DNA of 64,000 bases, taken from NCBI RefSeq assembly GCF_027744825.2, contig NC_071351.1, positions 18,055,001 to 18,119,000 on the forward strand, read 5' to 3'. The translations under genes and the position numbers were made by a program. The stretch comes from Synchiropus splendidus. Taxonomy: Eukaryota > Chordata > Actinopteri > Syngnathiformes > Callionymidae. The notes below the pieces were generated by a model. The model was not told where the DNA came from. It ran no database searches and saw nothing but the letters and a program-made list of their open reading frames with translations. How positions within the stretch are numbered: the stretch's first letter is position 1; each line of letters begins with the position of its first letter. Shown one piece after another: positions 45,801-60,800 of this stretch.

Positions 45801-48800
45801 AAAACGCTTTTCAGCCTGAGATAAGGTGGTTTCGGAACGCCAAACATAAAAGTGTTGATAACTTTCGAAAAACACTTCAGACAGCTTAGATTTGATGTGC
45901 ACCTACTAGAAAGACCCTTTCTACTATAGTGGGAGGTTAAAATTTCATGTTCTGAAGCTTCCCTGAAAAGTTATGGCACAATGCGTGAAAACGCTTTTCA
46001 GCCTGAGATAAGGTGGGTTTCGGAACGCCAAACATAAAAGTGTTGATAACTTTTGAAAAACACTTCAGACAGCTTAGATTTGATGTGCAACTACTAGAAA
46101 GACCCTTTCTGCTATAGTGGGAGGTTAAAATTTCATGTTCTGAAGCTTCCCTGAAAAGTTATGGCACAATGCACAAAAACGCTTTTCAGCCTGAGATAAG
46201 GTGGGTCTCGGAATGCCAAACATAAAAGTGTTAATAACTTTGGAAAAACACTTCAGACAGTTTAGATTTGATGTGCAACTACTAGAAAGACCCTTTCTGC
46301 TATAGTGGGAGGTTAAAATTTCATGTTCTGAAGCTTCCCTGAAAAGTTATGGCACAATGCACAAAAACGCTTTTCAGCCTGAGATAAGGTGGGTTTCGGA
46401 ACGCCAAACATAAAAGTGTTGATAACTTTCGAAAAACACTTCAGACAGCTTCGATTTGATGTGTACCTACGAGAAAGACCCTTTCTGCTATAGTGGGAGG
46501 TTAAAATTTCATGTTTTGAAGCTTCCCTGAAAAGTTATGGCACAATGCGTAAACTCGCTTTTCAGCCTGAGATAAGGTGGGTTTCGGAACGCCAAACATA
46601 AAAGTGTTGATAACTTTGGAAAAACACTTCAGACAGTTTAGATTTGATGTGCAACTACTAGAAAGACCCTTTCTGCTATAGTGGGAGGTTAAAATTTCAT
46701 GTTCTGAAGCTTCCCTGAAGAGTTATGGCAGAATGCGTAAAAACGCTTTTCAGCCTGAGATAAGGTGGGTTTCGGAACGCCAAACATAAAAGTGTTAATA
46801 ACTTTGGAAAAACACTTCAGACAGTTTAGATTTGATGTGCAACTACTAGAAAGACCCTTTCTGCTATAGTGGGAGGTTAAAATTTCATGTTCTGAAGCTT
46901 CCCTGAAAAGTTATGGCACAATGCACAAAAACGCTTTTCAGCCTGAGATAAGGTGGGTTTCGGAATGCCAAACATAAAAGTGTTGATAACTTTCGAAAAA
47001 CACTTCAGACAGCTTAGATTTGATGTGCACCTACTAGAAAGACCCTTTCTGCTATAGTGGGAGGTTAAAATTTCATGTTCTGAAGCTTCCCTGAAAAGTT
47101 ATGGCACAATGCGTAAACTCGCTTTTCAGCCTGAGATAAGGTGGATTTCGGAACGCCAAACATAAAAGTGTTGATAACTTTGGAAAAACACTTCAGACAG
47201 TTTAGATTTGATGTGCAACTACTAGAAAGACCCTTTCTGCTATAGTGGGAGGTTAAAATTTCATGTTCTGAAGCTTCCCTGAAAAGTTATGGCACAATGC
47301 ACAAAAACGCTTTTCAGCCTGAGATAAGGTGGGTTTCGGAACGCCAAACATAAAAGTGTTGATAACTTTCGAAAAACACTTCAGACAGCTTAGATTTGAT
47401 GTGCACCTACTAGAAAGACCCTTTCTGGTATAGCGGGAGGTTAAAATTTCATGTTCTGAAGCTTCCCTGAAAAGTTATGGCACAATGCGTAAAAACGCTT
47501 TTCAGCCTGAGATAAGGTGGGTTTCGGAACGCCAAACATAAAAGTGTTGATAACTTTGGAAAAACACTTCAGACAGTTTAGATTTGATGTGCAACTACTA
47601 GAAAGACCCTTTCTGCTATAGTGGGAGGTTAAAATTTCATGTTCTGAAGCTTCCCTGAAAAGTTATGGCACAATGCACAAAAACGCTTTTCAGCCTGAGA
47701 TAAGGTGGGTTTCGGAACACCAAACATAAAAGTGTTAATAACTTTGGAAAAACACTTCAGACAGTTTAGATTTGATGTGCAACTACTAGAAAGACCCTTT
47801 CTGCTATAGTGGGAGGTTAAAATTTCATGTTCTGAAGCTTCCCTGAAAAGTTATGGCACAATGCACAAAAACGCTTTTCAGCCTGAGATAAGGTGGGTTT
47901 CGGAACGCCAAACATAAAAGTGTTAATAACTTTGGAAAAACACTTCAGACAGTTTAGATTTGATGTGCAACTACTAGAAAGACCCTTTCTGCTATAGTGG
48001 GAGGTTAAAATTTCATGTTCTGAAGCTTCCCTGAAAAGTTATGCCACAATGCACAAAAACGCTTTTCAGCCTGAGATAAGGTGGGTTTCGGAACGCCAAA
48101 CATAAAAGTGTTGATAACTTTCAAAAAACACTTCAGACAGCTTAGATTTGATGTGCACCTACTAGAAAGACCCTTTCTGCTATAGTGGGAGGTTAAAATT
48201 TCATGTTCTGAAGCTTCCCTGAAAAGTTATGGCACAATGCGTAAAAACGCTTTTCAGCCTGAGATAAGGTGGGTTTCGGAACGCCAAACATAAAAGTGTT
48301 GATAACTTTGGAAAAACACTTCAGACAGTTTAGATTTGATGTGCAACTACTAGAAAGACCCTTTCTGTTATAGTGGGAGGTTAAAATTTCATGTTCTGAA
48401 ACTTCCCTGAAAAGTTATGGCACAATTCACAAAAACGCTTTTCAGCCTGAGATAAGGTGGGTTTCGGAACGCCAAACATAAAAGTGTTAATAACTTTGGA
48501 AAAACACTTCAGACAGTTTAGATTTGATGTGCAACTACTAGAAAGACCCTTTCTGCTATAGTGGGAGGTTAAAATTTCATGTTCTGAAGCTTCCCTGAAA
48601 AGTTACGGCACAATGCACAAACACGCTTTTCAGCCTGAGATAAGGTGGGTTTCGGAACGCCAAACATAAAAGTGTTGATAACTTTTGAAAAACACTTCAG
48701 ACAGCTTAGATTTGATGTGCAACTACTAGAAAGACCCTTTCTGCTATAGTGGGAGGTTAAAATTTCATGTTCTGAAGCTTCCCTGAAAAGTTATGGCACA

Positions 48801-51800
48801 ATGCACAAAAACGCTTTTCAGCCTGAGATAAGGTGGGTTTCGGAACGCCAAACATAAAAGTGTTGATAATTTTCGAAAAACACTTCAGACAGCTTAGATT
48901 TGATGTGCACCTACTAGAAAGACCCTTTCTGCTATAGTGGGAGGTTAAAATTTCATGTTCTGAAGCTTCCCTGAAAAGTTATGGCACAATGCACAAAAAC
49001 GCTTTTCAGCCTGAGATAAGGTGGGTTTCGGAACGCCAAACATAAAAGTGTTAATAACTTTGGAAAAACACTTCAGACAGTTTAGATTTGATGTGCAACT
49101 ACTAGAAAGACCCTTTCTGCTATAGTGGGAGGTTAAAATTTCATGTTCTGAAGCTTCCCTGAAAAGTTATGGCACAATGCACAAAAACGCTTTTCAGCCT
49201 GAGATAAGGTGGGTTTCGGAACGCCAAACATAAAAGTGTTGATAACTTTCGAAAAACACTTCAGACAGCTTAGATTTGATGTGCACCTACTAGAAAGACC
49301 CTTTCTGCTATAGCGGGAGGTTAAAATTTCATGTTCTGAAGCTTCCCTGAAAAGTTATGGCACAATGCGTAAAAACGCTTTTCAGCCTGAGATAAGGTGG
49401 GTTTCGGAACGCCAAACATAAAAGTGTTGATAACTTTGGAAAAACACTTCAGACAGTTTAGATTTGATGTGCAACTACTAGAAAGACCCTTTCTGCTATA
49501 GTGGGAGGTTAAAATTTCATGTTCTGAAGCTTCCCTGAAAAGTTATGGCACAATGCACAAAAACGCTTTTCAGCCTGAGATAAGGTGGGTTTCGGAACGC
49601 CAAACATAAAAGTGTTAATAACTTTGGAAAAACACTTCAGACAGTTTAGATTTGATGTGCAACTACTAGAAAGACCCTTTCTGCTATAGTGGGAGGTTAA
49701 AATTTCATGTTCTGAAGCTTCCCTGAAAAGTTATGCCACAATGCACAAAAACGCTTTTCAGCCTGAGATAAGGTGGGTTTCGGAACGCCAAACATAAAAG
49801 TGTTGATAACTTTCGAAAAACACTTCAGACAGCTTAGATTTGATGTGCACCTACTAGAAAGACCCTTTCTGCTATAGTGGGAGGTTAAAATTTCATGTTC
49901 TGAAGCTTCCCTGAAAAGTTATGGCACAATGCGTAAAAACGCTTTTCAGCCTGAGATAAGGTGGGTTTCGGAACGCCAAACATAAAAGTGTTGATAACTT
50001 TGGAAAAACACTTCAGACAGTTTAGATTTGATGTGCAACTACTAGAAAGACCCTTTCTGCTATAGTGGGAGGTTAAAATTTCATGTTCTGAAGCTTTCCT
50101 GAAAAGTTATGGCACAATGCACAAAAACGCTTTTCAACCTGAGATAAGGTGGGTTTCGGAACGCCAAACATAAAAGTGTTAATAACTTTGGAAAAACACT
50201 TCAGACAGTTTAGATTTGATGTGCAACTACTAGAAAGACCCTTTCTGCTATAGTGGGAGGTTAAAATTTCATGTTCTGAAGCTTCCCTGAAAAGTTATGG
50301 CACAATGCACAAAAACGCTTTTCAGCCTGAGATAAGGTGGGTTTCGGAACGCCAAACATAAAAGTGTTGATAACTTTCGAAAAACACTTCAGACAGCTTA
50401 GATTTGATGTGCACCTACTAGAAAGACCCTTTCTGCTATAGTGGGAGGTTAAAATTTCATGTTCTGAAGCTTTCCTGAAAAGTTATGGCACAATGCACAA
50501 AAACGCTTTTCAGCCTGAGATAAGGTGGGTTTCGGAACGCCAAACATAAAAGTGTTAATAACTTTGGAAAAACACTTCAGACAGTTTAGATTTGATGTGC
50601 AACTACTAGAAAGACCCTTTCTGCTATAGTGGGAGGTTAAAATTTCATGTTCTGAAGCTTCCCTGAAAAGTTATGGCACAATGCACAAAAACGCTTTTCA
50701 GCCTGAGATAAGGTGGGTTTCGGAACGCCAAACATAAAAGTGTTGATAACTTTCGAAAAACACTTCAGACAGCTTAGATTTGATGTGCACCTACTAGAAA
50801 GACCCTTTCTGCTATAGTGGGAGGTTAAAATTTCATGTTCTGAAGCTTCCCTGAAAAGTTATGGCACAATGCACAAAAACGCTTTTCAGCCTGAGATAAG
50901 GTGGGTTTCGGAACGCCAAACATAAAAGTGTTAATAACTTTGGAAAAACACTTCAGACAGTTTAGATTTGATGTGCAACTACTAGAAAGACCCTTTCTGC
51001 TATAGTGGGAGGTTAAAATTTCATGTTCTGAAGCTTCCCTGAAAAGTTATGGCACAATGCACAAAAACGCTTTTCAGCCTGAGATAAGGTGGGTTTCGGA
51101 ACGCCAAACATAAAAGTGTTAATAACTTTGGAAAAACACTTCAGACAGTTTAGATTTGATGTGCAACTACTAGAAAGACCCTTTTTGCTATAGTGGGAGG
51201 TTAAAATTTCATGTTCTGAAGCTTCCCTGAAAAGTTATGGCACAATGCACAAAAACGCTTTTCAGCCTGAGATAAGGTGGGTTTCGGAACGCCAAACATA
51301 AAAGTGTTAATAACTTTGGAAAAACACTTCAGACAGTTTAGATTTGATGTGCAACTACTAGAAAGACCCTTTCTGCTATAGTGGGAGGTTAAAATTTCAT
51401 ATTCTGAAGCTTCCCTGAAAAGTTATGGCACAATGCACAAAAACGCTTTTCAGCCTGAGATAAGGTGGGTTTCGGAACGCCAAACATAAAAGTGTTAATA
51501 ACTTTGGAAAAACACTTCAGACAGTTTAGATTTGATGTGCAACTACTAGAAAGACCCTTTCTGCTATAGTGGGAGGTTAAAATTTCATGTTCTGTAGCTT
51601 CCCTGAAAAGTTATGCCACAATGCACAAAAACGCTTTTCAGCCTGAGATAAGGTGGGTTTCGGAACGCCAAACATAAAAGTGTTGATAACTTTCGAAAAA
51701 CACTTCAGACAGCTTAGATTTGATGTGCACCTACTAGAAAGACCCTTTCTGCTATAGTGGGAGGTTAAAATTTCATGTTCTGAAGCTTCCCTGAAAAGTT

Positions 51801-54800
51801 ATGGCACAATGCGTAAAAACGCTTTTCAGCCTGAGATAAGGTGGGTTTCGGAACACCAAACATAAAAGTGTTGATAACTTTGGAAAAACACTTCAGACAG
51901 TTTAGATTTGATGTGCAACTACTAGAAAGACCCTTTCTGCTATAGTGGGAGGTTAAAATTTCATGTTCTGAAGCTTTCCTGAAAAGTTATGGCACAATGC
52001 ACAAAAACGCTTTTCAGCCTGAGATAAGGTGGGTTTCGGAACGCCAAACATAAAAGTGTTAATAACTTTGGAAAAACACTTCAGACAGTTTAGATTTGAT
52101 GTGCAACTACTAGAAAGACCCTTTCTGCTATAGTGGGAGGTTAAAATTTCATGTTCTGAAGCTTCCCTGAAAAGTTATGGCACAATGCACAAAAACGCTT
52201 TTCAGCCTGAGATAAGGTGGGTTTCGGAACGCCAAACATAAAAGTGTTGATAACTTTCGAAAAACACTTCAGACAGCTTAGATTTGATGTGCACCTACTA
52301 GAAAGACCCTTTCTGCTATAGTGGGAGGTTAAAATTTCATGTTCTGAAGCTTCCCTGAAAGGTTATGGCACAATGCACAAAAACGCTTTTCAGCCTGAGA
52401 TAAGGTGGGTTTCGGAACGCCAAACATAAAAGTGTTAATAACTTTGGAAAAACACTTCAGACAGTTTAGATTTGATGTGCAACAACTAGAAAGACCCTTT
52501 CTGCTATAGTGGGAGGTTAAAATTTCATATTCTGAAGCTTCCCTGAAAAGTTATGGCACAATGCACAAAAACGCTTTTCAGCCTGAGATAAGGTGGGTTT
52601 TGGAACGCCAAACATAAAAGTGTTAATAACTTTGGAAAAACACTTCAGACAGTTTAGATTTGATGTGCAACTACTAGAAAGACCCTTTCTGCTATAGTGG
52701 GAGGTTAAAATTTCATGTTCTGAAGCTTCCCTGAAAAGTTATGGCACAATGCACAAAAACGCTTTTCAGCCTGAGATAAGGTGGGTTTCTGAACGCCAAA
52801 CATAAAAGTGTTAATAACTTTGGAAAAACACTTCAGACAGTTTAGATTTGATGTGCAACTACTAGAAAGACCCTTTCTGCTATAGTGGGAGGTTAAAATT
52901 TCATGTTCTGAAGCTTCCCTGAAAAGTTATGGCACAATGCACAAAAACGCTTTTCAGCCTGAGATAAGGTGGGTTTCGGAACGCCAAACATAAAAGTGTT
53001 GATAACTTTCGAAAAACACTTCAGACAGCTTAGATTTGATGTGCACCTACTAGAAAGACCCTTTCTGCTATAGTGGGAGGTTAAAATTTCATGTTCTGAA
53101 GCTTCCCTGAAAAGTTATGGCACAATGCATAAAAACGCTTTTCAGCCTGAGATAAGGTGGGTTTCGGAACGCCAAACATAAAAGTGTTGATAACTTTGGA
53201 AAAACACTTCAGACAGTTTGGATTTGATGTGCAACTACTAGAAAGACCCTTTCTGCTATAGTGGGAGGTTAAAATTTCATGTTCTGAAGCTTCCCTGAAA
53301 AGTTATGGCACAATGCACAAAAACGCTTTTCAGCCTGAGATAAGGTGGGTTTCGGAACGCCAAACATAAAAGTGTTAATAACTTTGGAAAAACACTTCAG
53401 ACAGTTTAGATTTGATGTGCAACTACTAGAAAGACCCTTTCTGCTATAGTGGGAGGTAAAAATGTCATGTTCTGAAGCTTCCCTGAAAAGTTATGGCACA
53501 ATGCACAAAAACGCTTTTCAGCCTGAGATAAGGTGGGTTTCGGAACGCCAAACATAAAAGTGTTAATAACTTTGGAAAAACACTTCAGACAGTTTAGATT
53601 TGATGTGCAACTACTAGAAAGACCCTTTCTGCTATAGTGGGAGGTTAAAATTTCATGTTCTGAAGCTTCCTGAAAAGTTATGGCACAATGCACAAAAACG
53701 CTTTTCAGCCTGAGATAAGGCGGGTTTCGGAACGCCAAACATAAAAGTGTTGATAACTTTCGAAAAACACTTCAGACAGCTTAGATTTGATGTGCACCTA
53801 CTAGAAAGACCCTTTCTGCTATAGTGGGAGGTTAAAATTTCATGTTCTGAAGCTTCCCTGAAAAGTTATGGCACAATGCACAAAAACGCTTTTCAGCCTG
53901 AGATAAGGTGGGTTTCGGAACGCCAAACATAAAAGTGTTAATAACTTTGGAAAAACACTTCAGACAGTTTAGATTTGATGTGCAACTACTAGAAAGACCC
54001 TTTCTGCTATAGTGGGAGGTTAAAATTTCATGTTCTGAAGCTTCCCTGAAAAGATATGGCACAATGCGTAAAAACGCTTTTCAGCCTGAGATAAGGTGGG
54101 TTTCGGAACGCCAAACATAAAAGTGTTGATAACTTTGGAAAAACACTTCAGACAGTTTAGATTTGATGTGCACCTACTAGAAAGACCTTTTCTGCTATAG
54201 TGGGAGGTTAAAATTTCATGTTTTGAAGCTTCCCTGAAAAGTTATGGCACAATGCGTAAAAACGCTTTTCAGCCTGAGATAAGGTGGGTTTCGGAACGCC
54301 AAACATAAAAGTGTTGATAACTTTGGAAAAACACTTCAGACAGTTTAGATTTGATGTGCAACTACTAGAAAGACCCTTTCTGCTATAGTGGGAGGTTAAA
54401 ATTTCATATTCTGAAGCTTCCCTGAAAAGTTATGGCACAATGCACAAAAACGCTTTTCAGCCTGAGATAAGGTGGGTTTCGGAACGCCAAACATAAAAGT
54501 GTTAATAACTTTGGAAAAACACTTCAGACAGTTTAGATTTGATGTGCAACTACTAGAAAGACCCTTTCTGCTATAGTGGGAGGTTAAAATTTCATGTTCT
54601 GAAGCTTCCCTGAAAAGTTATGGCACAATGCACAAAAACGCTTTTCAGCCTGAGATAAGGTGGGTTTCGGAACGCCAAACATAAAAGTGTTGATAACTTT
54701 CGAAAAACACTTCAGACAGCTTAGATTTGATGTGCACCTACTAGAAAGACCCTTTCTGCTATAGTGGGAGGTTAAAATTTCATGTTCTGAAGCTTCCCTG

Positions 54801-57800
54801 AAAAGTTATGGCACAATGCATAAAAACGCTTTTCAGCCTGAGATAAGGTGGGTTTCGGAACGCCAAACATAAAAGTGTTGATAACTTTGGAAAAACACTT
54901 CAGACAGTTTGGATTTGATGTGCAACTACTAGAAAGACCCTTTCTGCTATAGTGGGAGGTTAAAATTTCATGTTCTGAAGCTTCCCTGAAAAGTTATGGC
55001 ACAATGCACAAAAACGCTTTTCAGCCTGAGATAAGGTGGGTTTCGGAACGCCAAACATAAAAGTGTTAATAACTTTGGAAAAACACTTCAGACAGTTTAG
55101 ATTTGATGTGCAACTACTAGAAAGACCCTTTCTGCTATAGTGGGAGGTAAAAATGTCATGTTCTGAAGCTTCCCTGAAAAGTAATGGCACAATGCACAAA
55201 AACGCTTTTCAGCCTGAGATAAGGTGGGTTTCGGAACGCCAAACATAAAAGTGTTAATAACTTTGGAAAAACACTTCAGACAGTTTAGATTTGATGTGCA
55301 ACTACTAGAAAGACCCTTTCTGCTATAGTGGGAGGTTAAAATTTCATGTTCTGAAGCTTCCTGAAAAGTTATGGCACAATGCACAAAAACGCTTTTCAGC
55401 CTGAGATAAGGTGGGTTTCGGAACGCCATACATAAAAGTGTTGATAACTTTCGAAAAACACTTCAGACAGCTTAGATTTGATGTGCACCTACTAGAAAGA
55501 CCCTTTCTGCTATAGTGGGAGGTAAAAATGTCATGTTCTGAAGCTTCCCTGAAAAGTTATGGCACAATGCACAAAAACGCTTTTCAGCCTGAGATAAGGT
55601 GGGTTTCGGAACGCCAAACATAAAAGTGTTAATAACTTTGGAAAAACACTTCAGACAGTTTAGATTTGATGTGCAACTACTAGAAAGACCCTTTCTGCTA
55701 TAGTGGGAGGTTAAAATTTCATGTTCTGAAGCTTCCCTGAAAAGATATGGCACAATGCGTAAAAACGCTTTTCAGCCTGAGATAAGGTGGGTTTCGGAAC
55801 GCCAAACATAAAAGTGTTGATAACTTTGGAAAAACACTTCAGACAGTTTAGATTTGATGTGCAACTACTAGAAAGACCCTTTCTGCTATAGTGGGAGGTT
55901 AAAATTTCATGTTCTGAAGCTTCCCTGAAAAGTTATGGCACAATGCACAAAAACGCTTTTCAGCCTGAGATAAGGTGGGTTTCGGAACGCCAAACATAAA
56001 AGTGTTAATAACTTTGGAAAAACACTTCAGACAGTTTAGATTTGATGTGCAACTACTAGAAAGACCCTTTCTGCTATAGTGGGAGGTTAAAATTTCATGT
56101 TCTGAAGCTTCCCTGAAAAGTTATGGCACAATGCACAAAAACGCTTTTCAGCCTGAGATAAGGTGGGTTTCGGAACGCCAAACATAAAAGTGTTAATAAC
56201 TTTGGAAAAACACTTCAGACAGTTTAGATTTGATGTGCAACTACTAGAAAGACCCTTTCTGCTATAGTGGGAGGTTAAAATTTCATGTCTGAAGCTTCCC
56301 TGAAAAGTTATGCCACAATGCACAAAAACGCTTTTCAGCCTGAGATAAGGTGGGTTTCGGAACGCCAAACATAAAAGTGTTGATAACTTTCGAAAAACAC
56401 TTCAGACAGCTTAGATTTGATGTGCACCTACTAGAAAGACCCTTTCTGCTATAGTGGGAGGTTAAAATTTCATGTTCTGAAGCTTCCCTGAAAAGTTATG
56501 GCACAATGCGTAAAAACGCTTTTCAGCCTGAGATAAGGTGGGTTTCAGAACGCCAAACATAAAAGTGTTGATAACTTTTGAAAAACACTTCAGACAGCTT
56601 AGATTTGATGTGCAACTACTAGAAAGACCCCTTCTGCTATAGTGGGAGGTTAAAATTTCATGTTCTGAAGCTTCCCTGAAAAGTTATGGCACAATGCACA
56701 AAAACGCTTTTCAGCCTGAGATAAGGTGGGTTTCGGAACGCCAAACATAAAAGTGTTGATAACTTTCGAAAAACACTTCAGATAGCTTAGATTTGATGTG
56801 CACCTACTAGAAAGACCCTATCTGCTATAGTTGGAGGTTAAAATTTCATGTTCTGAAGCTTCCCTGAAAAGTTATGGCACAATGCGTAAAAACGCTTTTC
56901 AGCCTGAGATAAGGTGGGTTTCGGAACGCCAAACATAAAAGTGTTGATAACTTTGGAAAAACACTTCAGACAGTTTAGATTTGATGTGCAACTACTAGAA
57001 AGACCCTTTCTGCTATAGTGGGATGTTAAAAATATCATGTTCTGAAGCTTCCCTGAAAAGTTATGGCACAATGCACAAAAACGCTTTTCAGCCTGAGATA
57101 AGGTGGGTTTCGGAACGCCAAACATAAAAGTGTTGATAACTTTGGAAAAACACTTCAGACAGTTTAGATTTGATGTGCAACTACTAGAAAGACCCTTTCT
57201 GCTATAGTGGGAGGTTAAAATTTCATGTTCTGAAGCTTCCCTGAAAAGTTATGGCACAATTCACAAAAACGCTTTTCAGCCTGGGATAAGGTGGGTTTCG
57301 GAACGCCAAACATAAAAGTGTTAATAACTTTGGAAAAACACTTCAGACAGTTTAGATTTGATGTGCAACTACTAGAAAGACCCTTTCTGCTATAGTGGGA
57401 GGTTAAAATTTCATGTTCTGAAGCTTCCCTAAAAAGTTATGGCACAATGCACAAAAACGCTTTTCAGCCTGAGATAAGGTGGGTTTCGGAACGCCAAACA
57501 TAAAAGTGTTGATAACTTTGGAAAAACACTTCAGACAGCTTAGATTTGATGTGCACCTACTAGAAAGACCCTTTCTGCTATAGTGGGAGGTAAAAATTTC
57601 ATGTTCGGAAGCTTCCCTGAAAAGTTATGGCTCAATGCACAAACACGCTTTTCAGCCTGAGATAAGGTGGGTTTCGGAACGCCAAACATAAAAGTGTTGA
57701 TAATTTTCGAAAAACACTTCAGACAGCTTAGATTTGATATGCACCTACTAGAAAGACCCTTTCTGCTATAGTGGGAGGTTAAAATTTCATGTTCTGAAGC

Positions 57801-60800
57801 TTCCCTGAAAAGTTATGGCACAATGCACAAAAACGCTTTTCAGCCTGAGATAAGGTGGGTTTCGGAACGCCAAACATAAAAGTGTTAATAACTTTGGAAA
57901 AACACTTCAGACAGTTTAGATTTGATGTGCAACTACTAGAAAGACCCTTTCTGCTATAGTGGGAGGTTAAAATTTCATGTTCTGAAGCTTCCCTGAAAAG
58001 GTATGGCACAATGCACAAAAACGCTTTTCAGCCTGAGATAAGGTGGGTTTCGGAACGCCAAACATAAAAGTGTTGATAACTTTCGAAAAACACTTCAGAC
58101 AGCTTAGATTTGATGTGCACCTACTAGAAAGACCCTTTCTGCTATAGTGGGAGGTTAAAATTTCATGTTCTGAAGCTTCCCTGAAAAGTTATGGCACAAT
58201 GCGTAAAAACGCTTTTCAGCCTGAGATAAGGTGGGTTTCGGAACGCCAAACATAAAAGTGTTGATAACTTTGGAAAAACACTTCAGACAGTTTAGATTTG
58301 ATGTGCAACTACTAGAAAGACCCTTTCTGCTATAGTGGGAGGTTAAAATTTCATATTCTGAAGCTTCCCTGAAAAGTTATGGCACAATGCACAAAAACGC
58401 TTTTCAGCCTGAGATAAGGTGGGTTTCGGAACGCCAAACATAAAAGTGTTAATAACTTTGGAAAAACACTTCAGACAGTTTAGATTTGATGTGCAACTAC
58501 TAGAAAGACCCTTTCTGCTATAGTGGGAGGTTAAAATTTCATGTTCTGAAGCTTCCCTGAAAAGTTATGGCACAATGCACAAAAACGCTTTTCAGCCTGA
58601 GATAAGGTGGGTTTCGGAACGCCAAACATAAAAGTGTTGATAACTTTCGAAAAACACTTCAGACAGCTTAGATTTGATGTGCACCTACTAGAAAGACCCT
58701 TTCTGCTATAGTGGGAGGTAAAAATGTCATGTTCTGAAGCTTCCCTGAAAAGTTATGGCACAATGCACAAAAACGCTTTTCAGCCTGAGATAAGGTGGGT
58801 TTCGGAACGCCAAACATAAAAGTGTTAATAACTTTGGAAAAACACTTCAGACAGTTTAGATTTGATGTGCAACTACTAGAAAGACCCTTTCTGCTATAGT
58901 GGGAGGTTAAAATTTCATGTTCTGAAGCTTCCCTGAAAAGATATGGCACAATGCGTAAAAACGCTTTTCAGCCTGAGATAAGGTGGGTTTCGGAACGCCA
59001 AACATAAAAGTGTTGATAACTTTGGAAAAACACTTCAGACAGTTTAGATTTGATGTGCAACTACTAGAAAGACCCTTTCTGCTATAGTGGGAGGTTAAAA
59101 TTTCATGTTCTGAAGCTTCCCTGAAAAGTTATGGCACAATGCACAAAAACGCTTTTCAGCCTGAGATAAGGTGGGTTTCGGAACGCCAAACATAAAAGTG
59201 TTAATAACTTTGGAAAAACACTTCAGACAGTTTAGATTTGATGTGCAACTACTAGAAAGACCCTTTCTGCTATAGTGGGAGGTTAAAATTTCATGTTCTG
59301 AAGCTTCCCTGAAAAGTTATGGCACAATGCACAAAAACGCTTTTCAGCCTGAGATAAGGTGGGTTTCGGAACGCCAAACATAAAAGTGTTAATAACTTTG
59401 GAAAAACACTTCAGACAGTTTAGATTTGATGTGCAACTACTAGAAAGACCCTTTCTGCTATAGTGGGAGGTTAAAATTTCATGTCTGAAGCTTCCCTGAA
59501 AAGTTATGCCACAATGCACAAAAACACTTTTCAGCCTGAGATAAGGTGGGTTTCGGAACGCCAAACATAAAAGTGTTGATAACTTTCGAAAAACACTTCA
59601 GACAGCTTAGATTTGATGTGCACCTACTAGAAAGACCCTTTCTGCTATAGTGGGAGGTTAAAATTTCATGTTCTGAAGCTTCCCTGAAAAGTTATGGCAC
59701 AATGAGTAAAAACGCTTTTCAGCCTGAGATAAGGTGGGTTTCGGAACGCCAAACATAAAAGTGTTGATAACTTTTGAAAAACACTTCAGACAGCTTAGAT
59801 TTGATGTGCAACTACTAGAAAGACCCCTTCTGCTATAGTGGGAGGTTAAAATTTCATGTTCTGAAGCTTCCCTGAAAAGTTATGGCACAATGCACAAAAA
59901 CGCTTTTCAGCCTGAGATAAGGTGGGTTTCGGAACGCCAAACATAAAAGTGTTGATAACTTTCGAAAAACACTTCAGATAGCTTAGATTTGATGTGCACC
60001 TACTAGAAAGACCCTATCTGCTATAGTGGGAGGTTAAAATTTCATGTTCTGAAGCTTCCCTGAAAAGTTATGGCACAATGCGTAAAAACGCTTTTCAGCC
60101 TGAGATAAGGTGGGTTTCGGAACGCCAAACATAAAAGTGTTGATAACTTTGGAAAAACACTTCAGACAGTTTAGATTTGATGTGCAACTACTAGAAAGAC
60201 CCTTTCTGCTATAGTGGGATGTTAAAAATATCATGTTCTGAAGCTTCCCTGAAAAGTTATGGCACAATGCACAAAAACGCTTTTCAGCCTGAGATAAGGT
60301 GGGTTTCGGAACGCCAAACATAAAAGTGTTGATAACTTTGGAAAAACACTTCAGACAGTTTAGATTTGATGTGCAACTACTAGAAAGACCCTTTCTGCTA
60401 TAGTGGGAGGTTAAAATTTCATGTTCTGAAGCTTCCCTGAAAAGTTATGGCACAATTCACAAAAACGCTTTTCAGCCTGGGATAAGGTGGGTTTCGGAAC
60501 GCCAAACATAAAAGTGTTAATAACTTTGGAAAAACACTTCAGACAGTTTAGATTTGATGTGCAACTACTAGAAAGACCCTTTCTGCTATAGTGGGAGGTT
60601 AAAATTTCATGTTCTGAAGCTTCCCTGAAAAGTTATGGCACAATGCACAAAAACGCTTTTCAGCCTGAGATAAGGTGGGTTTCGGAACGCCAAACATAAA
60701 AGTGTTGATAACTTTGGAAAAACACTTCAGACAGCTTAGATTTGATGTGCACCTACTAGAAAGACCCTTTCTGCTATAGTGGGAGGTAAAAATTTCATGT

